Assembly (NCBI GenBank): GCA_025450095.1
Contig: JANWID010000170.1
Location: 1 to 9,648, forward strand
Origin: Bacteroidia bacterium
Lineage (GTDB): Bacteria; Bacteroidota; Bacteroidia; AKYH767-A; OLB10
DNA: 9,648 nt
Direction of reading: 5' to 3'
This document shows, piece by piece, positions 1 to 8,670 of the stretch. The notes below the pieces were generated by a model that saw only the letters and a program-made list of their open reading frames with translations, was not told where the DNA came from and made no database searches. Every line of letters starts with the position of its first letter. Within the stretch, counting starts at the first letter, position 1. Both the position numbers and the translations under genes were made by a program.

Positions 1-240
1 ATCCTTCGATTACAGTGCTGTCGGTGGTCATGCTGGCCCCGGGAAGGACAATGATCTGTCCGCCCATGTTTACCAAGATAGTACAATTTTGCAAAGTAAA
101 GGTAGTGTCCACATAAAATCTTCCGTCCAGGTAAAGGGTCTGGCCACTGATGACAGTCCCCAGCGAGGATGAAAAGGAGGAGTCGGCAATGATAGTATCC
201 GCCTGGGCGGCGCAGCTGGAATAAACATGCATGCAAGCAT
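1..240 (-). other. Start of a probable beta-helix-like module in GC-richer DNA
   Basis: Residues from about 1529 onward have short alternating strands and Gly/Asn turns: SGQTLYLDGRFYVD, then LQNCTILVNMGGQIIVLPGA, then MTTDSTVIEG. This resembles the opening coils of right-handed parallel beta-helix domains in Bacteroidota surface proteins. Only about 80 residues are visible, so the call is tentative. The DNA of 1-240 is about 50% G+C by hand count, against about 33% for 301-480, so the domain change coincides with a composition change. Confidence 0.4.
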
Positions 241-3200
241 CATCAGAAAGCGAATCCCCTCCAAAATAAATAGTGGCCACATTGAGCATGGTTGAATCAT
301 TGCAATTTCCTCCCTGACTAAAAATACCATTTACAATTAAAGTGTCACAACTATTTGCAGGAACAAAAATAGTGTCAGGAATTACAGATGTTGCAGTAAA
401 ATTATCAGGTAATATATCACTAAGAATAACGGTATCGTTTGCAGCATTAAATCCACATACCACAATTGAAAATCCTACGGTATCTCCTGCTATAACTGTA
501 TCCATAAGGGCTGTTTTATCAATAGTAAAACAATCTGAACAATGACTAACGCCTGAATATACCACCTTATAATTAGGAAGAATCATTTCCGATACCCTTG
601 CCTGCGAAGAATCTAATTCACCACAATAGGTAACATATTCAAAATTGATATTGGGAATAATTAAAGTATAACCTTCATGGAACACGGAATGACAAGTGGC
701 TTCAATGGTCACCATTACATTAAGACAAGCCCCACTGGTAAAATCCGATAAATCAATCAGGCTCAAAATTGAATCATTAAGAGCATAATTTTCACCAGAA
801 CCTGAAAGAGTTAAGATAACTGTTGAATCTTCACAATTGGCAATAGTAACTGACTGAATATCGAATCCGGAATCAATTTCAGATAGATTGATATTATACG
901 GATAAATAAAGCCTGGTTCCGATTCAGTAAATGATCCGGATATAATAAATGGATCACATAGATCAAAAGTATCCGGATGCGCGGCAGCAGATGCAACTGC
1001 AATACTGTCGTCAGTAATATTTATATAGGTACTATCAATGAAACACAATGATGTATCATATACATTTATAGGAAAACCGGAACAATTCCAACCATAAATC
1101 AAACGAAGTGTATCCGCAACAACGCAACTGTCATACACTGCACATAAAGAATCAATCATAGAAACATTTAAAACACCGAGATTGGGTGCATAGTGCAAAA
1201 TGTTATTTGAGTCAGCAGGAATTACACTGCCATTTGTATGAATAGACCAATTACTCATAAAGCTTACCTGTTCAGGAAATATGAATACATTATAAGCCAC
1301 TGATGAATCATTGTCGATAGAAAGAGTCCAGCATACCTGGTTTGTATTGGCATGAGCAGTAGGTGGTAACCCTATAATTGTTAAAACCGGATTTGACGTC
1401 TTTAGACTATCATCATCTTTATTCCTTTGTTTGGAAAATGAAACCGGATCGCAATAAGAAACTATCGAGTCAATGCATCCATAAAACTGATCGTTAAAAA
1501 CAATTTTTATGTCTGATGAGTCCGGACCAAATGCTGAACCTGGTATACAGTCTTCCGGAATTAAATTTATCCTGATATCATAATTTAAGTGGTTATCACC
1601 GATTACCAACGTCGAAAATGAAGTGGAACTAATAGAATCTGAAAGGCAATATAGTCCCAGGATATTAACCAACGAATCCAGATTTACAATGACAGAATCG
1701 CTTGTTTGAACAATTTCAAAATTTTTGACTACGGATGGGTACGTGAGCGGTCCAGGAAAATGAATTAGTGAATGAATACTTGCGATGGTATCTGCAACAT
1801 ACCCGTCAGGTATAAACGCACTAAAACCTGAAGCTTTGAATGCCGGAATACGGAATTCAAATGGATAAGCGGTTGTAAAAATATTTCCTCCCGTAAAATT
1901 CTGACTTTCAATCATTATATATTTATCACAATTTCCAGCGTCACTTAAATACACAGAATTATTAGTATTTTGATCTGCATAAAGCCAGAATCGCCCCGGA
2001 TAAAATGTGCACCAAAACCGATATGAATTCGTGAAATCCTGATTTAGCACTACAGTGCTATCCACAGTACCGGGTGCGTCGGGAATGGTATCAAAGGTAG
2101 CAATGGACAATTGCTGACCGCAATAAACTCCCTCATTTCGAATATTAACTTGTTGTATCTGGTGATTGGGTAATTGATCTACAATTTCTTTTGGCGAAAA
2201 ATACCCACAAACTTCATATTCTGTTTTCATTCGATACCGCTGCCTGGGAAAATAACCTTCGAATTCAATTGCCGATGTTGTATCGTGGTAAATTACATTA
2301 TCGAAAAGATTTGCTGCTGTATCTATAGCACCAAAAGTAAAAAAGATTCTTTGTGGCGGATCATATTCAATATAAGACGGTATCTGAGCCAAATCGACTT
2401 CTATCACGTGTATTGTTCTAAAATCTGACCCATCCTGGTATTCATCACAATCCATGCAAATTCCTGTTCCGGAACTATCAGGTATATCGATGTACAGTTT
2501 GAAATAATAAGGATTTATGGCTATGTCCAAAGTATCTTCTGTAATAAAAGTCCTGTTTAAATGCATAAAGTTAAACCTTCCGGTATCAGCAAGAATTTCA
2601 GAGTACATATATCCTGTTGAATCACTGGCTCCATCCGGAAAGTGGCTCACCATTAAATCCTGCAATACATCGCCATGGTTGGCAAATCTTGTTTTCATCA
2701 ATGTTTGATATGTAGCAAGGTATGTTGAATCTATAATTAGTTGCGGATAGTCTGCTTTATTATCATTATCAGTATCGGGGAGGCCATAGTTTATTCTTTG
2801 AATTGAATAATTTTTTATTTCCAAACCTGGTATCGTACACCCCGGGCATAAAACTGCTATTTCAGATTCAGTGGAAGCAAGTGGTAGAAAACAACAATCA
2901 AAACAATCTGGAGGAATCAGATGTGTTGTATCAGAAAAATCAATATTTAAACAGCTATCCGGATCAAAAAGTATACTGAAGAAAATGTTGTAAGGTGTAC
3001 TTGGAAGTTCTGTACAACATGAAGTTAAACGAAAGTTTAAACGCCCCCGGTGAATTAATTGAATCGCATTAGTATCCGAAAGATCAAAATAATAAAAATA
3101 GTCCGTAGTATCACAAGTGCCTGTTGCTGAAGAATAATAATATACCGGATCCCAGCTTCTGACTGAATCGAGAGGATAATTTACAATTGAGACCAAAGGT

Positions 3201-4825
3201 GTATCGATAGTAAGTCCTGGAAGGCATTTAATATTTGCTTTTAAAAAACCTTTAAGCTGACACGTTGCAATATCGGGACAACCGAACAATTGGAAATTTT
3301 GATCTTCATAGGAACTGAATGACTCATAGTCAACATTTAATATAGGAGTTGATTGCCCTTTCGTGGCTCCCGTGGGATAGAGTAAAGTGTTTGCAGATGG
3401 GAAAAAATCCAGGCTCATATCCCATTGCGGATGGATTTCTTCCTGTGTAAACCAATTACTGGTATAACAGCTATCTACAAAATAATAATTGAATTTACCG
3501 TAACCAAAAAGAAGCGATTGATTAAAAAGAATTTCATTCTCTTCACAACATCGGAACGACTCAAATTCCAGGGTAATGGAATCACCCACCATAAAATTAT
3601 GAATTGTAATGTACATTGTCTCCAACGCGCTGTCAATTTCTGCGTTACATAAGGCATTACTCCTTAAAGTATAAGAGCTATTAATGGAACTGATACCGGA
3701 AAGAAATGGTGTAATGACAATGCTATCGGCATTAACCAGATTTAATTCGGTAGTCGCAACAACTCCGGGTTTAAATTCTAGTGTAAACTCTGCAATATTT
3801 ATTATACCCGAGTTTGAAATCTGATATTTCCATGGAATGTAGCTTCCAAAACAATTGTATTCCCGTATGGGTCCGGCACTGTCCGGGTACATACGAATAA
3901 TTGAAATAGCAGGTAGGCTATCGCGCTGAACAGCATATTCATGATCCAGTATATTCTGACATGAATCACAGAATTCAGCATCTATAAAGCCACATTTCCA
4001 GATAAGAGTATCCCTTTCCGTATTGCAGAGACTATCGATACAACTCTTGACAACAACTCGCTTATTAATAAATAAATATTCTCCCATTGGGACAAAAGCA
4101 CTATTCCAACCAGTTGCAATGGTATCATAGATTGCCGAATCAGCATCTGATCCGACACCAAAAAGAACAGTATCCAGTTCAATTCCCGAACATAGGTTCG
4201 AAGAATTAATTTCAAATGCGAAGCTAATATCCCCGTCAGCATTCCCTGAATTCAAATACTTATGGTAAATTGAAATGGTATCCAGATAATTTCCATAAAA
4301 TTGCTCAAAGGTTTCATCAACAAATCGCGGGTAATAAATTTGATCATCAAAATAATTACTACCGCTAAAATTAAATGTGTAACCTGTCGCACTCCAAAAT
4401 TGCATCAATTTCAAGCTTGATGAAACTGAGTCGATACAGGAAGGAATAATACTGCAATCAACAGTTACACTATATGGTATGGAATACGGTCCAGGCGCAA
4501 GATCGATTTCCCAACTGTGCGTACTGAAATTATATTCCATTGAATCCAATCCGGCAGTATCTACTTCAAAATATGTTATCCGTGAAGAATTACAAGAGTT
4601 AATAATACCGCAGGGTGAAAAAATACTATCTTTAATACTGATCGTAACCGTATCAATTCCTGTAAGATTAAAAACAGCACGCTATTGCTGTGAAGCACAC
4701 GCAATAAGGCTGTCAGGTTTGTAAATTGTTACATAAATTGTAGATTGTCCGTAACTGAAAAAACTGCAACAAATTAATAAGAAAAAAATACTCCCAAAGC
4801 TATGTGTTCGTAAAATTGATTTCAT
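1..4825 (-). CDS. Giant secreted Cys-rich surface protein, 3'-partial, interrupted by an in-frame TAG at codon 48
   Basis: Reading starts at ATG 4825 and stays in one frame to base 2. The only stop is TAG at codon 48; the following 1560 codons contain none, which I verified codon by codon. Residues 1-27 are a signal peptide: basic start, hydrophobic core IFFLLICCSFF, likely cleavage at SYG|Q. The next ~1400 residues match no domain I can name. They are rich in Asp, Ser, Thr, Asn and Tyr, with about 55 cysteines in total, including CC and CxxC pairs (FRCC, TSCC, CFDCC, CPGC, CMDC). A DTDNDNKAD stretch near residue 684 resembles a thrombospondin-type-3 calcium loop, and GWNC lies near 1246. A DUF11-like repeat spans about 1432-1522. 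No sorting domain is visible because the C-terminus is outside the window; T9SS export is inferred. Without readthrough, translation would restart at ATG 4540 or TTG 4549 and lack a signal peptide. It could be a pseudogene, a base error, or an intact gene with recoding. Confidence 0.85.
260..532 (-). other. DUF11-like repeat domain inside the giant surface protein
   Basis: Residues about 1432-1522 of the giant protein carry the usual DUF11 (TIGR01451-type) features. A Lys is followed by AGDTVGFSIVVCG, where the family usually has aGd-v-Y-i-v-N. Then come NDTVILSDILPDNFT, matching the typical v-v-D-lP-g-t turn, and a closing strand MLNVATIYFGGD. DUF11 modules are extracellular Ig-like beta sandwiches, often stacked as stalks in large bacterial surface proteins. 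Only this one copy is recognisable; earlier parts of the protein may hold diverged relatives. Confidence 0.6.
4682..4825 (-). CDS. Signal-peptide-bearing 5' segment (47 codons) ending at the amber codon
   Basis: As written, this is a 47-residue ORF ending in TAG (4684-4682). It consists of the signal peptide (residues 1-27) plus 20 mature residues ending CASQQ. I do not think it is a separate gene. The residues just before the stop (DSLIACASQQ) and just after it (RAVFNLTGIDTV) read as one continuous beta-rich domain start in the same frame. One substitution in TAG would restore a Gln, Tyr, Trp, Lys, Glu, Ser or Leu codon. No Shine-Dalgarno sequence is visible, which is usual for Bacteroidota, so the start is chosen on the signal peptide alone. 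Confidence 0.75.
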   Translation of the reverse strand: MKSILRTHSFGSIFFLLICCSFFSYGQSTIYVTIYKPDSLIACASQQ

Positions 4826-4843
4826 ATTTAAATATGTTTAAAT
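4826..4843. repeat. AT-rich perfect inverted repeat abutting the start codon of the giant gene
   Basis: Arms ATTTAAA and TTTAAAT (7 bp, perfect) flank a TATG loop, and one arm touches the ATG at 4825-4823. In the mRNA this would form a weak A-U hairpin where ribosomes bind. In DNA it could be an operator-like dyad. The region is very AT-rich, so a chance dyad is quite possible. Confidence 0.35.
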
Positions 4844-4917
4844 TAGTTCCTATAAAATAAAATTCAGTATGAAATTCACAGAAATTAAAATTCGCTACTT
4901 AAAAATTACTGAGACAC

Positions 4918-4943
4918 TTGACGCGACATAATTTAAGCGTCAA
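4918..4943. promoter_or_regulatory. Inverted repeat upstream of the giant gene, possible operator or hairpin
   Basis: Two perfect 7-bp arms, TTGACGC (4918-4924) and GCGTCAA (4937-4943), flank a 12-bp AT-rich spacer. The arms are conspicuously GC-richer than the surrounding region. The centre lies about 105 bp upstream of the giant gene's ATG. The geometry suits a dimeric regulator's operator or a 5'-UTR stem. No T-run follows directly on either strand, so it is a poor intrinsic terminator. The role is inferred. Confidence 0.4.
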
Positions 4944-5167
4944 ACCTTCAATTTTTATACTTGATAAAATGAGCGTTATTAACTGAAAAAATAAACGTAC
5001 TAAAACTTTTAAAAATTCTTTTCGCAGACTAACGTTTCAAACTAATCTAACAACAATAAACTTTGTAAATCTACATGTGGTTTAATTAAAAATCATAAAA
5101 GAAAAATCATGAATTTTAGAATCTTATTCACAAACAATTGTTAAAAAGTAAACCAAAGGCTACAAAA

Positions 5168-8100
5168 TCATTTCACCACAACCGGCAAATTCCAAATCTT
5201 CACAGGGCTTTCCACCTGCAACAGGTAGGTTCCCATAGCTAAATTTTCCGGTATTGTAATTTGTGCAGCTCCGGAAAGTTGTTGCCGCAACAAAACTTTA
5301 CCGTTCATATCCGAAAAGATGACAAAGCAATTTTCCTTTGGCAGGATGAGGTTCAGACAATCACCTGCACCTACCGGATTCGGAAACGCGCTGATGTTTT
5401 CAAAAGCAACATTTTCTGTAATTCCCGAATTCAGGTTGTTGATATTGATGTTATCTAAATAAACAGCATTTCCCCAATGCCCGATATTGCGGAATGCCAC
5501 CATCACATTATTAAAACCGGAATAAGCTAGCAGCGAAACGGAATCAGTCCGCCATTGCGATGATGTAGGAGTGAAAAAATTCTGATTTTGCGGAGCTGTT
5601 CCGAGAGTTGCTCCGCCTTTTATGTAGAGTGATGTAAACGTCAATCCGCAATCGACTGAAACCAGTACTTCCAACGTATCGGAATATATTCCTCCGTAAA
5701 GGGCATATGCAACATCAAAATTCAGATAAGGATCCTGCATGCCGGTTGCATCCACAAATACACGCAGCTCATCGTCGGTGGATTGTGAATCGATATTGTA
5801 GTTATCAAAAATTGCGCTTCTTGGTGAAGTTCCATATCCACCCGCCGCAATTGAAACCGACCATTGCCCGCCATTATCTTCATTGAAAATTTCCCACCCG
5901 GCAGGAAGAAACGATCCTTCAAATCCTTCTGAAATAATTCCAGGAAAAGCATACTGATCCACCTGCACCGATATGGTATCCGAATCGGTATTGCCGTTAG
6001 CATCAACAATAGTAAGCGTAACCTGGAAAATGCCCGGAGATGAAAAATGAACTACCGGATTACGTAAAGTAGAATTTGCAGGAGCGCCATTCTGAAATGT
6101 CCATGACCATGAAGCACCCATATGATTAAGATAAGAGTGATCTTCAAAATAAAACGAATCATTAACACAGATCACAGTCTGCGAAAGCTTGTCAACTCCA
6201 ATCCGCGCAACAGGAAAGGTGGGAGTTTCAGTAAGCACGCTTTCCCATATGCCCTTACCGTAGGATGCGATGCGTATTTTACCATCGCGATAAAACGGGG
6301 ATGCTATATTGGTATTAAATGTTAAAGGGAGACCGTTGTTTTCCAGTTGCCAGTCGACCATACTGTTGTTGCGGTAGAAAACAGATTTATTGGAACAGTA
6401 ATAAATACCTCCATCAGTTGCAGCAATACTCTTAATAGAATGTGCCGATTCATTATCCAGCATCGCTGTGGTGAGATTCAACCAGCTCGTTCCGCCATCT
6501 ACAGATTTAAAAATTCGTGAACCGTTGGCGCCACCGGGATATGCAATCCAGATAATGCTGTCGTTTACCGCATCCAGTGTGAGCAGCATACGCCTGCTGT
6601 TACCGGGCGGAATCTGCAAAGAAGTCCAGTTAATTCCACCGTCAATAGTTTTCCATAATGTCCCGGTGTTGCCGCTGGCCGGTTGCTGATTGAGATAAAT
6701 AATATCAGGGTTCGTGTTGGAAATTTCAATGTACTTCACCTGGTTATTTATGCTGGTTCCGAAAGAATCAACGAGGTTGAAGGATCCTCCCCCATCGTCC
6801 GACCTCCAGAGCTTGTTATCTTTTCCGAGATAAACCGTGTTGTAACAATTCGGATGGAATTCCATTTCACTTGATTCAGCAGAATAATACGTTTCATTCG
6901 GACTCATCCCCAATGAAAAATTGCCGATCGCACCGGTGATGGTAAGCGGCAGCACCTTCCCTCCTATATCTGAAAAATAAGTTTTGCGGTTTACGCCCGG
7001 GTTAACATATCCGGTGGGCGCTTCCCCGCCACCCAATTCGAGGAATATTCCGGGGCCATAGTTTTCATGCCAGGAAAGATTTCCGTTATGATACAATCCT
7101 CCTACCATTACATCTTCATTCCAACCGGTACCGAATCCCCAGTAATCGGATGCATGTACACCATACATTTTAAATTCGGGCTGACTGTTATAAAAATCCG
7201 TCGATTTGTAAATGCCTCCATCGGTAGTGATCCATGCAGTTCCATCGAACATTCTGAAATCCTGGTTGTCGACATGCATATCAAGCGGACCGCCGATATA
7301 ACCGGCAACAGAAGAAAAATTAATTGCGCCATCATCCGATCTCCAGAGATTCAATCCTCCAATGAGAATCTGATCAGGATCGGTATCAGAAACCATCAGT
7401 GCGCAATTATAAAATCCCTGGTGATAAAGCCAGGTAGGTGTACCATAAGCAAGGTTTGGATGAACAATAGTATAAGGTCCTCCGGGAGGGCCATTCGGTA
7501 AATACCATGTATTACCACCGTTATCACTCCGGTACAAACCAATATACCCGACATCATTTGGTTTCGATTCTCCTATCAGGTATGCATATACGCGCTGCGG
7601 ATCTGCCTGTGTAACACCAATGCGTGCACCACCGTCGTTCCGTGCCGGATCATTGGATGAATACCAGCCATTGCTTTGTATATTCCAGGTTGCTCCGGAA
7701 TCGGGTGAAATAAAAAACTCACACATCAGCTGTGAAGGATTGTTTTTTACAAGATAAATAATAGCTGGGTCCGCGGTATTGCATTTCACATCATATGATT
7801 TCTGGTTAAAAAGCTGAGTCCAACTCGTACCACCATCCACCGATCTGTATAATCCCTTATTAGCTGCGGCCAAAACCAACAGGCTGTTTGCAGGGTTAAT
7901 GAGAATTTCATTAGCACCGAAACTTGTTTGTGGTAAAACATTCGTCCAGGTGCTTGCACCATCCAGGCTTCTGAATATTCCAAAATCGCTTCCGGCAAAA
8001 ACAATGTCGGGATTAGATGGATCCACTTCAACAGTATTCACTCCGCTGCCGAAATTTTCATTCATCGAAACACATAACCAGGAATCACCACCATCTGCGC

Positions 8101-8584
8101 TTTTGTATACTTCTCCCGGCTCGGTACCACAATACAATATGGAAGGAGCGATCGCGCATTGATCTATAGAATAAATATTCGATTGCCGTTTTCCCGGCAC
8201 ACCGGAATTATTCAATACCTCAACCGGACCCGCTACAGTCCATTGTGAAACTGATGAATTACTATTTTGCGTGCGTTGCCTGTTGACAGGTTTGCGTTCT
8301 AACTCCTGTTGCTTTACAAATCCATTATCGTCTATAAAATCGGCAATAGCCCGTCTCCATTTTTTATAATACTGAGTATGGTATGATTTTTCAAATTTCT
8401 GAACCCGGTAATAATTCCGGTATAAGGAATCCACTTCAAAAACATTTGGATTGGCACCATACATTTTCTTCGCCCATATCGGTAATGCACTGATTTCATA
8501 CTGTGATGGCCGATACATCGGCTGGGCCAAGGAAAGCATGCTTGCACAAGCAAACATTATTACCAGAACAAATTTAATTTTCAT
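5168..8584 (-). CDS. Secreted T9SS cargo: Asp-box (BNR/sortilin-like) propeller, PKD, choice-of-anchor-like domain, type A sorting domain
   Basis: This is a complete 1138-residue protein. Residues 1-20 form a signal peptide ending SLAQ. Residues 22-110 are a basic, aromatic segment (RNYYR, YKKWRR). Residues about 115-780 carry at least nine Asp boxes of the form S-x-D-x-G-x-x-W/F, e.g. KSADGGDSW (161), RSVDGGTSW (247), RSDDGGGSF (594), KTIDGGINW (645) and KSVDGGTSW (693), indicating beta-propellers of the BNR/VPS10/HCF136 type. Residues about 797-875 are PKD-like (WSWTFQNG, FQVTLTIVD). Residues about 885-1048 (GFEGSFLPAGWEIFNED through VYLDNININ) resemble MAM/choice-of-anchor J lectin-like domains. 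Residues about 1060-1138 are the T9SS sorting domain (FPNP, MGTYLLQV, terminal VVVK). It should cross the outer membrane by T9SS and be surface-attached or released. Its ligand is unknown. No sialidase Arg triad is evident, so I do not call it an enzyme. Stop is TGA. Confidence 0.9.
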   Translation of the reverse strand: MKIKFVLVIMFACASMLSLAQPMYRPSQYEISALPIWAKKMYGANPNVFEVDSLYRNYYRVQKFEKSYHTQYYKKWRRAIADFIDDNGFVKQQELERKPVNRQRTQNSNSSVSQWTVAGPVEVLNNSGVPGKRQSNIYSIDQCAIAPSILYCGTEPGEVYKSADGGDSWLCVSMNENFGSGVNTVEVDPSNPDIVFAGSDFGIFRSLDGASTWTNVLPQTSFGANEILINPANSLLVLAAANKGLYRSVDGGTSWTQLFNQKSYDVKCNTADPAIIYLVKNNPSQLMCEFFISPDSGATWNIQSNGWYSSNDPARNDGGARIGVTQADPQRVYAYLIGESKPNDVGYIGLYRSDNGGNTWYLPNGPPGGPYTIVHPNLAYGTPTWLYHQGFYNCALMVSDTDPDQILIGGLNLWRSDDGAINFSSVAGYIGGPLDMHVDNQDFRMFDGTAWITTDGGIYKSTDFYNSQPEFKMYGVHASDYWGFGTGWNEDVMVGGLYHNGNLSWHENYGPGIFLELGGGEAPTGYVNPGVNRKTYFSDIGGKVLPLTITGAIGNFSLGMSPNETYYSAESSEMEFHPNCYNTVYLGKDNKLWRSDDGGGSFNLVDSFGTSINNQVKYIEISNTNPDIIYLNQQPASGNTGTLWKTIDGGINWTSLQIPPGNSRRMLLTLDAVNDSIIWIAYPGGANGSRIFKSVDGGTSWLNLTTAMLDNESAHSIKSIAATDGGIYYCSNKSVFYRNNSMVDWQLENNGLPLTFNTNIASPFYRDGKIRIASYGKGIWESVLTETPTFPVARIGVDKLSQTVICVNDSFYFEDHSYLNHMGASWSWTFQNGAPANSTLRNPVVHFSSPGIFQVTLTIVDANGNTDSDTISVQVDQYAFPGIISEGFEGSFLPAGWEIFNEDNGGQWSVSIAAGGYGTSPRSAIFDNYNIDSQSTDDELRVFVDATGMQDPYLNFDVAYALYGGIYSDTLEVLVSVDCGLTFTSLYIKGGATLGTAPQNQNFFTPTSSQWRTDSVSLLAYSGFNNVMVAFRNIGHWGNAVYLDNININNLNSGITENVAFENISAFPNPVGAGDCLNLILPKENCFVIFSDMNGKVLLRQQLSGAAQITIPENLAMGTYLLQVESPVKIWNLPVVVK
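5171..5407 (-). other. T9SS type A C-terminal sorting domain
   Basis: Residues about 1060-1138 of the propeller protein follow the family layout: an AFPNP opening, a strand CFVIFSDMNGKVLL, then IPENLAMGTYLLQVES, and a basic/hydrophobic end NLPVVVK. In known T9SS substrates this domain directs transport across the outer membrane and is usually cleaved by the PorU sortase. This is the clearest evidence that the organism has a type IX system. Confidence 0.88.
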
Positions 8585-8616
8585 TAGTAGGTGGTTACTT
8601 AAATCAATTTCATAAA

Positions 8617-8639
8617 AAATATTGGCTGTGACAATATTT
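8617..8639 (-). terminator. AT-rich hairpin plus T-run, possible pyrF terminator
   Basis: Read on the minus strand, AAATATTG, a 7-nt loop (TCACAGC) and CAATATTT form a perfect 8-bp stem. The stem's last Ts run on into more Ts, giving six in a row. It lies about 30 nt after the pyrF stop and 33 nt before the next gene's start. The placement fits an intrinsic terminator, but only one G-C pair is present, so the stem is weak. It could instead act in the leader of the downstream gene. Confidence 0.35.
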
Positions 8640-8670
8640 ATTTATCATTCATCATTCATCATTTATCATT
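8640..8670. repeat. ATCATT-type simple repeat at the pyrF 3' end
   Basis: The plus strand shows several consecutive 6-7-bp units of TTATCATT/TCATCATT type, ending inside the pyrF TAA (8671-8669). This looks like slippage-prone low-complexity sequence. It codes for nothing visible on either strand and lies in the short spacer between pyrF and the propeller gene. Confidence 0.6.

Larger units (their letters stand above)
4826..5167. other. Intergenic region between the two secreted-protein genes
   Basis: This 342-bp AT-rich stretch separates the stop of the 1138-residue gene from the start of the giant gene and must hold any terminator and promoter between them. I see no coding capacity and no GC-rich stem followed by a T-run. 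No good match to the Bacteroidota -7 element TAnnTTTG with a properly spaced -33 TTTG is present; the nearest, TTAGTTTG and AAGGTTTG on the minus strand, each have one mismatch and no partner box. It contains the inverted repeats at 4826-4843 and 4918-4943 and a 10-bp palindrome, AACAATTGTT, at 5133-5142. Confidence 0.6.

Noticed and set aside
4682..4684. Pyrrolysine or a reassigned TAG as sense codon
   Set aside because: Nothing in the window supports it: no pyl genes or suppressor tRNA are present, only one TAG is involved, and pyrF (TAA) and the propeller gene (TGA) use ordinary stops. It stays a remote alternative.
70..4724. Short ORFs of 60-86 codons on both strands in the left half
   Set aside because: All are in other frames than the continuous 1560-codon minus-strand frame and have no recognisable features. 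They are shadows of the giant gene.
1..4825. Reading the left half as non-coding or decayed DNA
   Set aside because: It looks gene-poor only because the real frame has no stop inside the window and its start is cut off by the TAG. Codon-by-codon checking shows one intact frame with sensible protein composition and domains.
5133..5142. Palindrome AACAATTGTT as a terminator or operator
   Set aside because: It is 10 bp of AT-rich palindrome without loop or T-run placement suited to termination, and is expected by chance at this composition.
7067..7501. 144-codon plus-strand ORF
   Set aside because: It lies wholly inside the well-supported propeller gene on the opposite strand. Its translation has no domain character, so it is an antisense shadow.
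5168..8584. Calling the propeller protein a sialidase because of the Asp boxes
   Set aside because: Asp boxes are structural and shared by many propellers. I see no sialidase FRIP motif or Arg triad.
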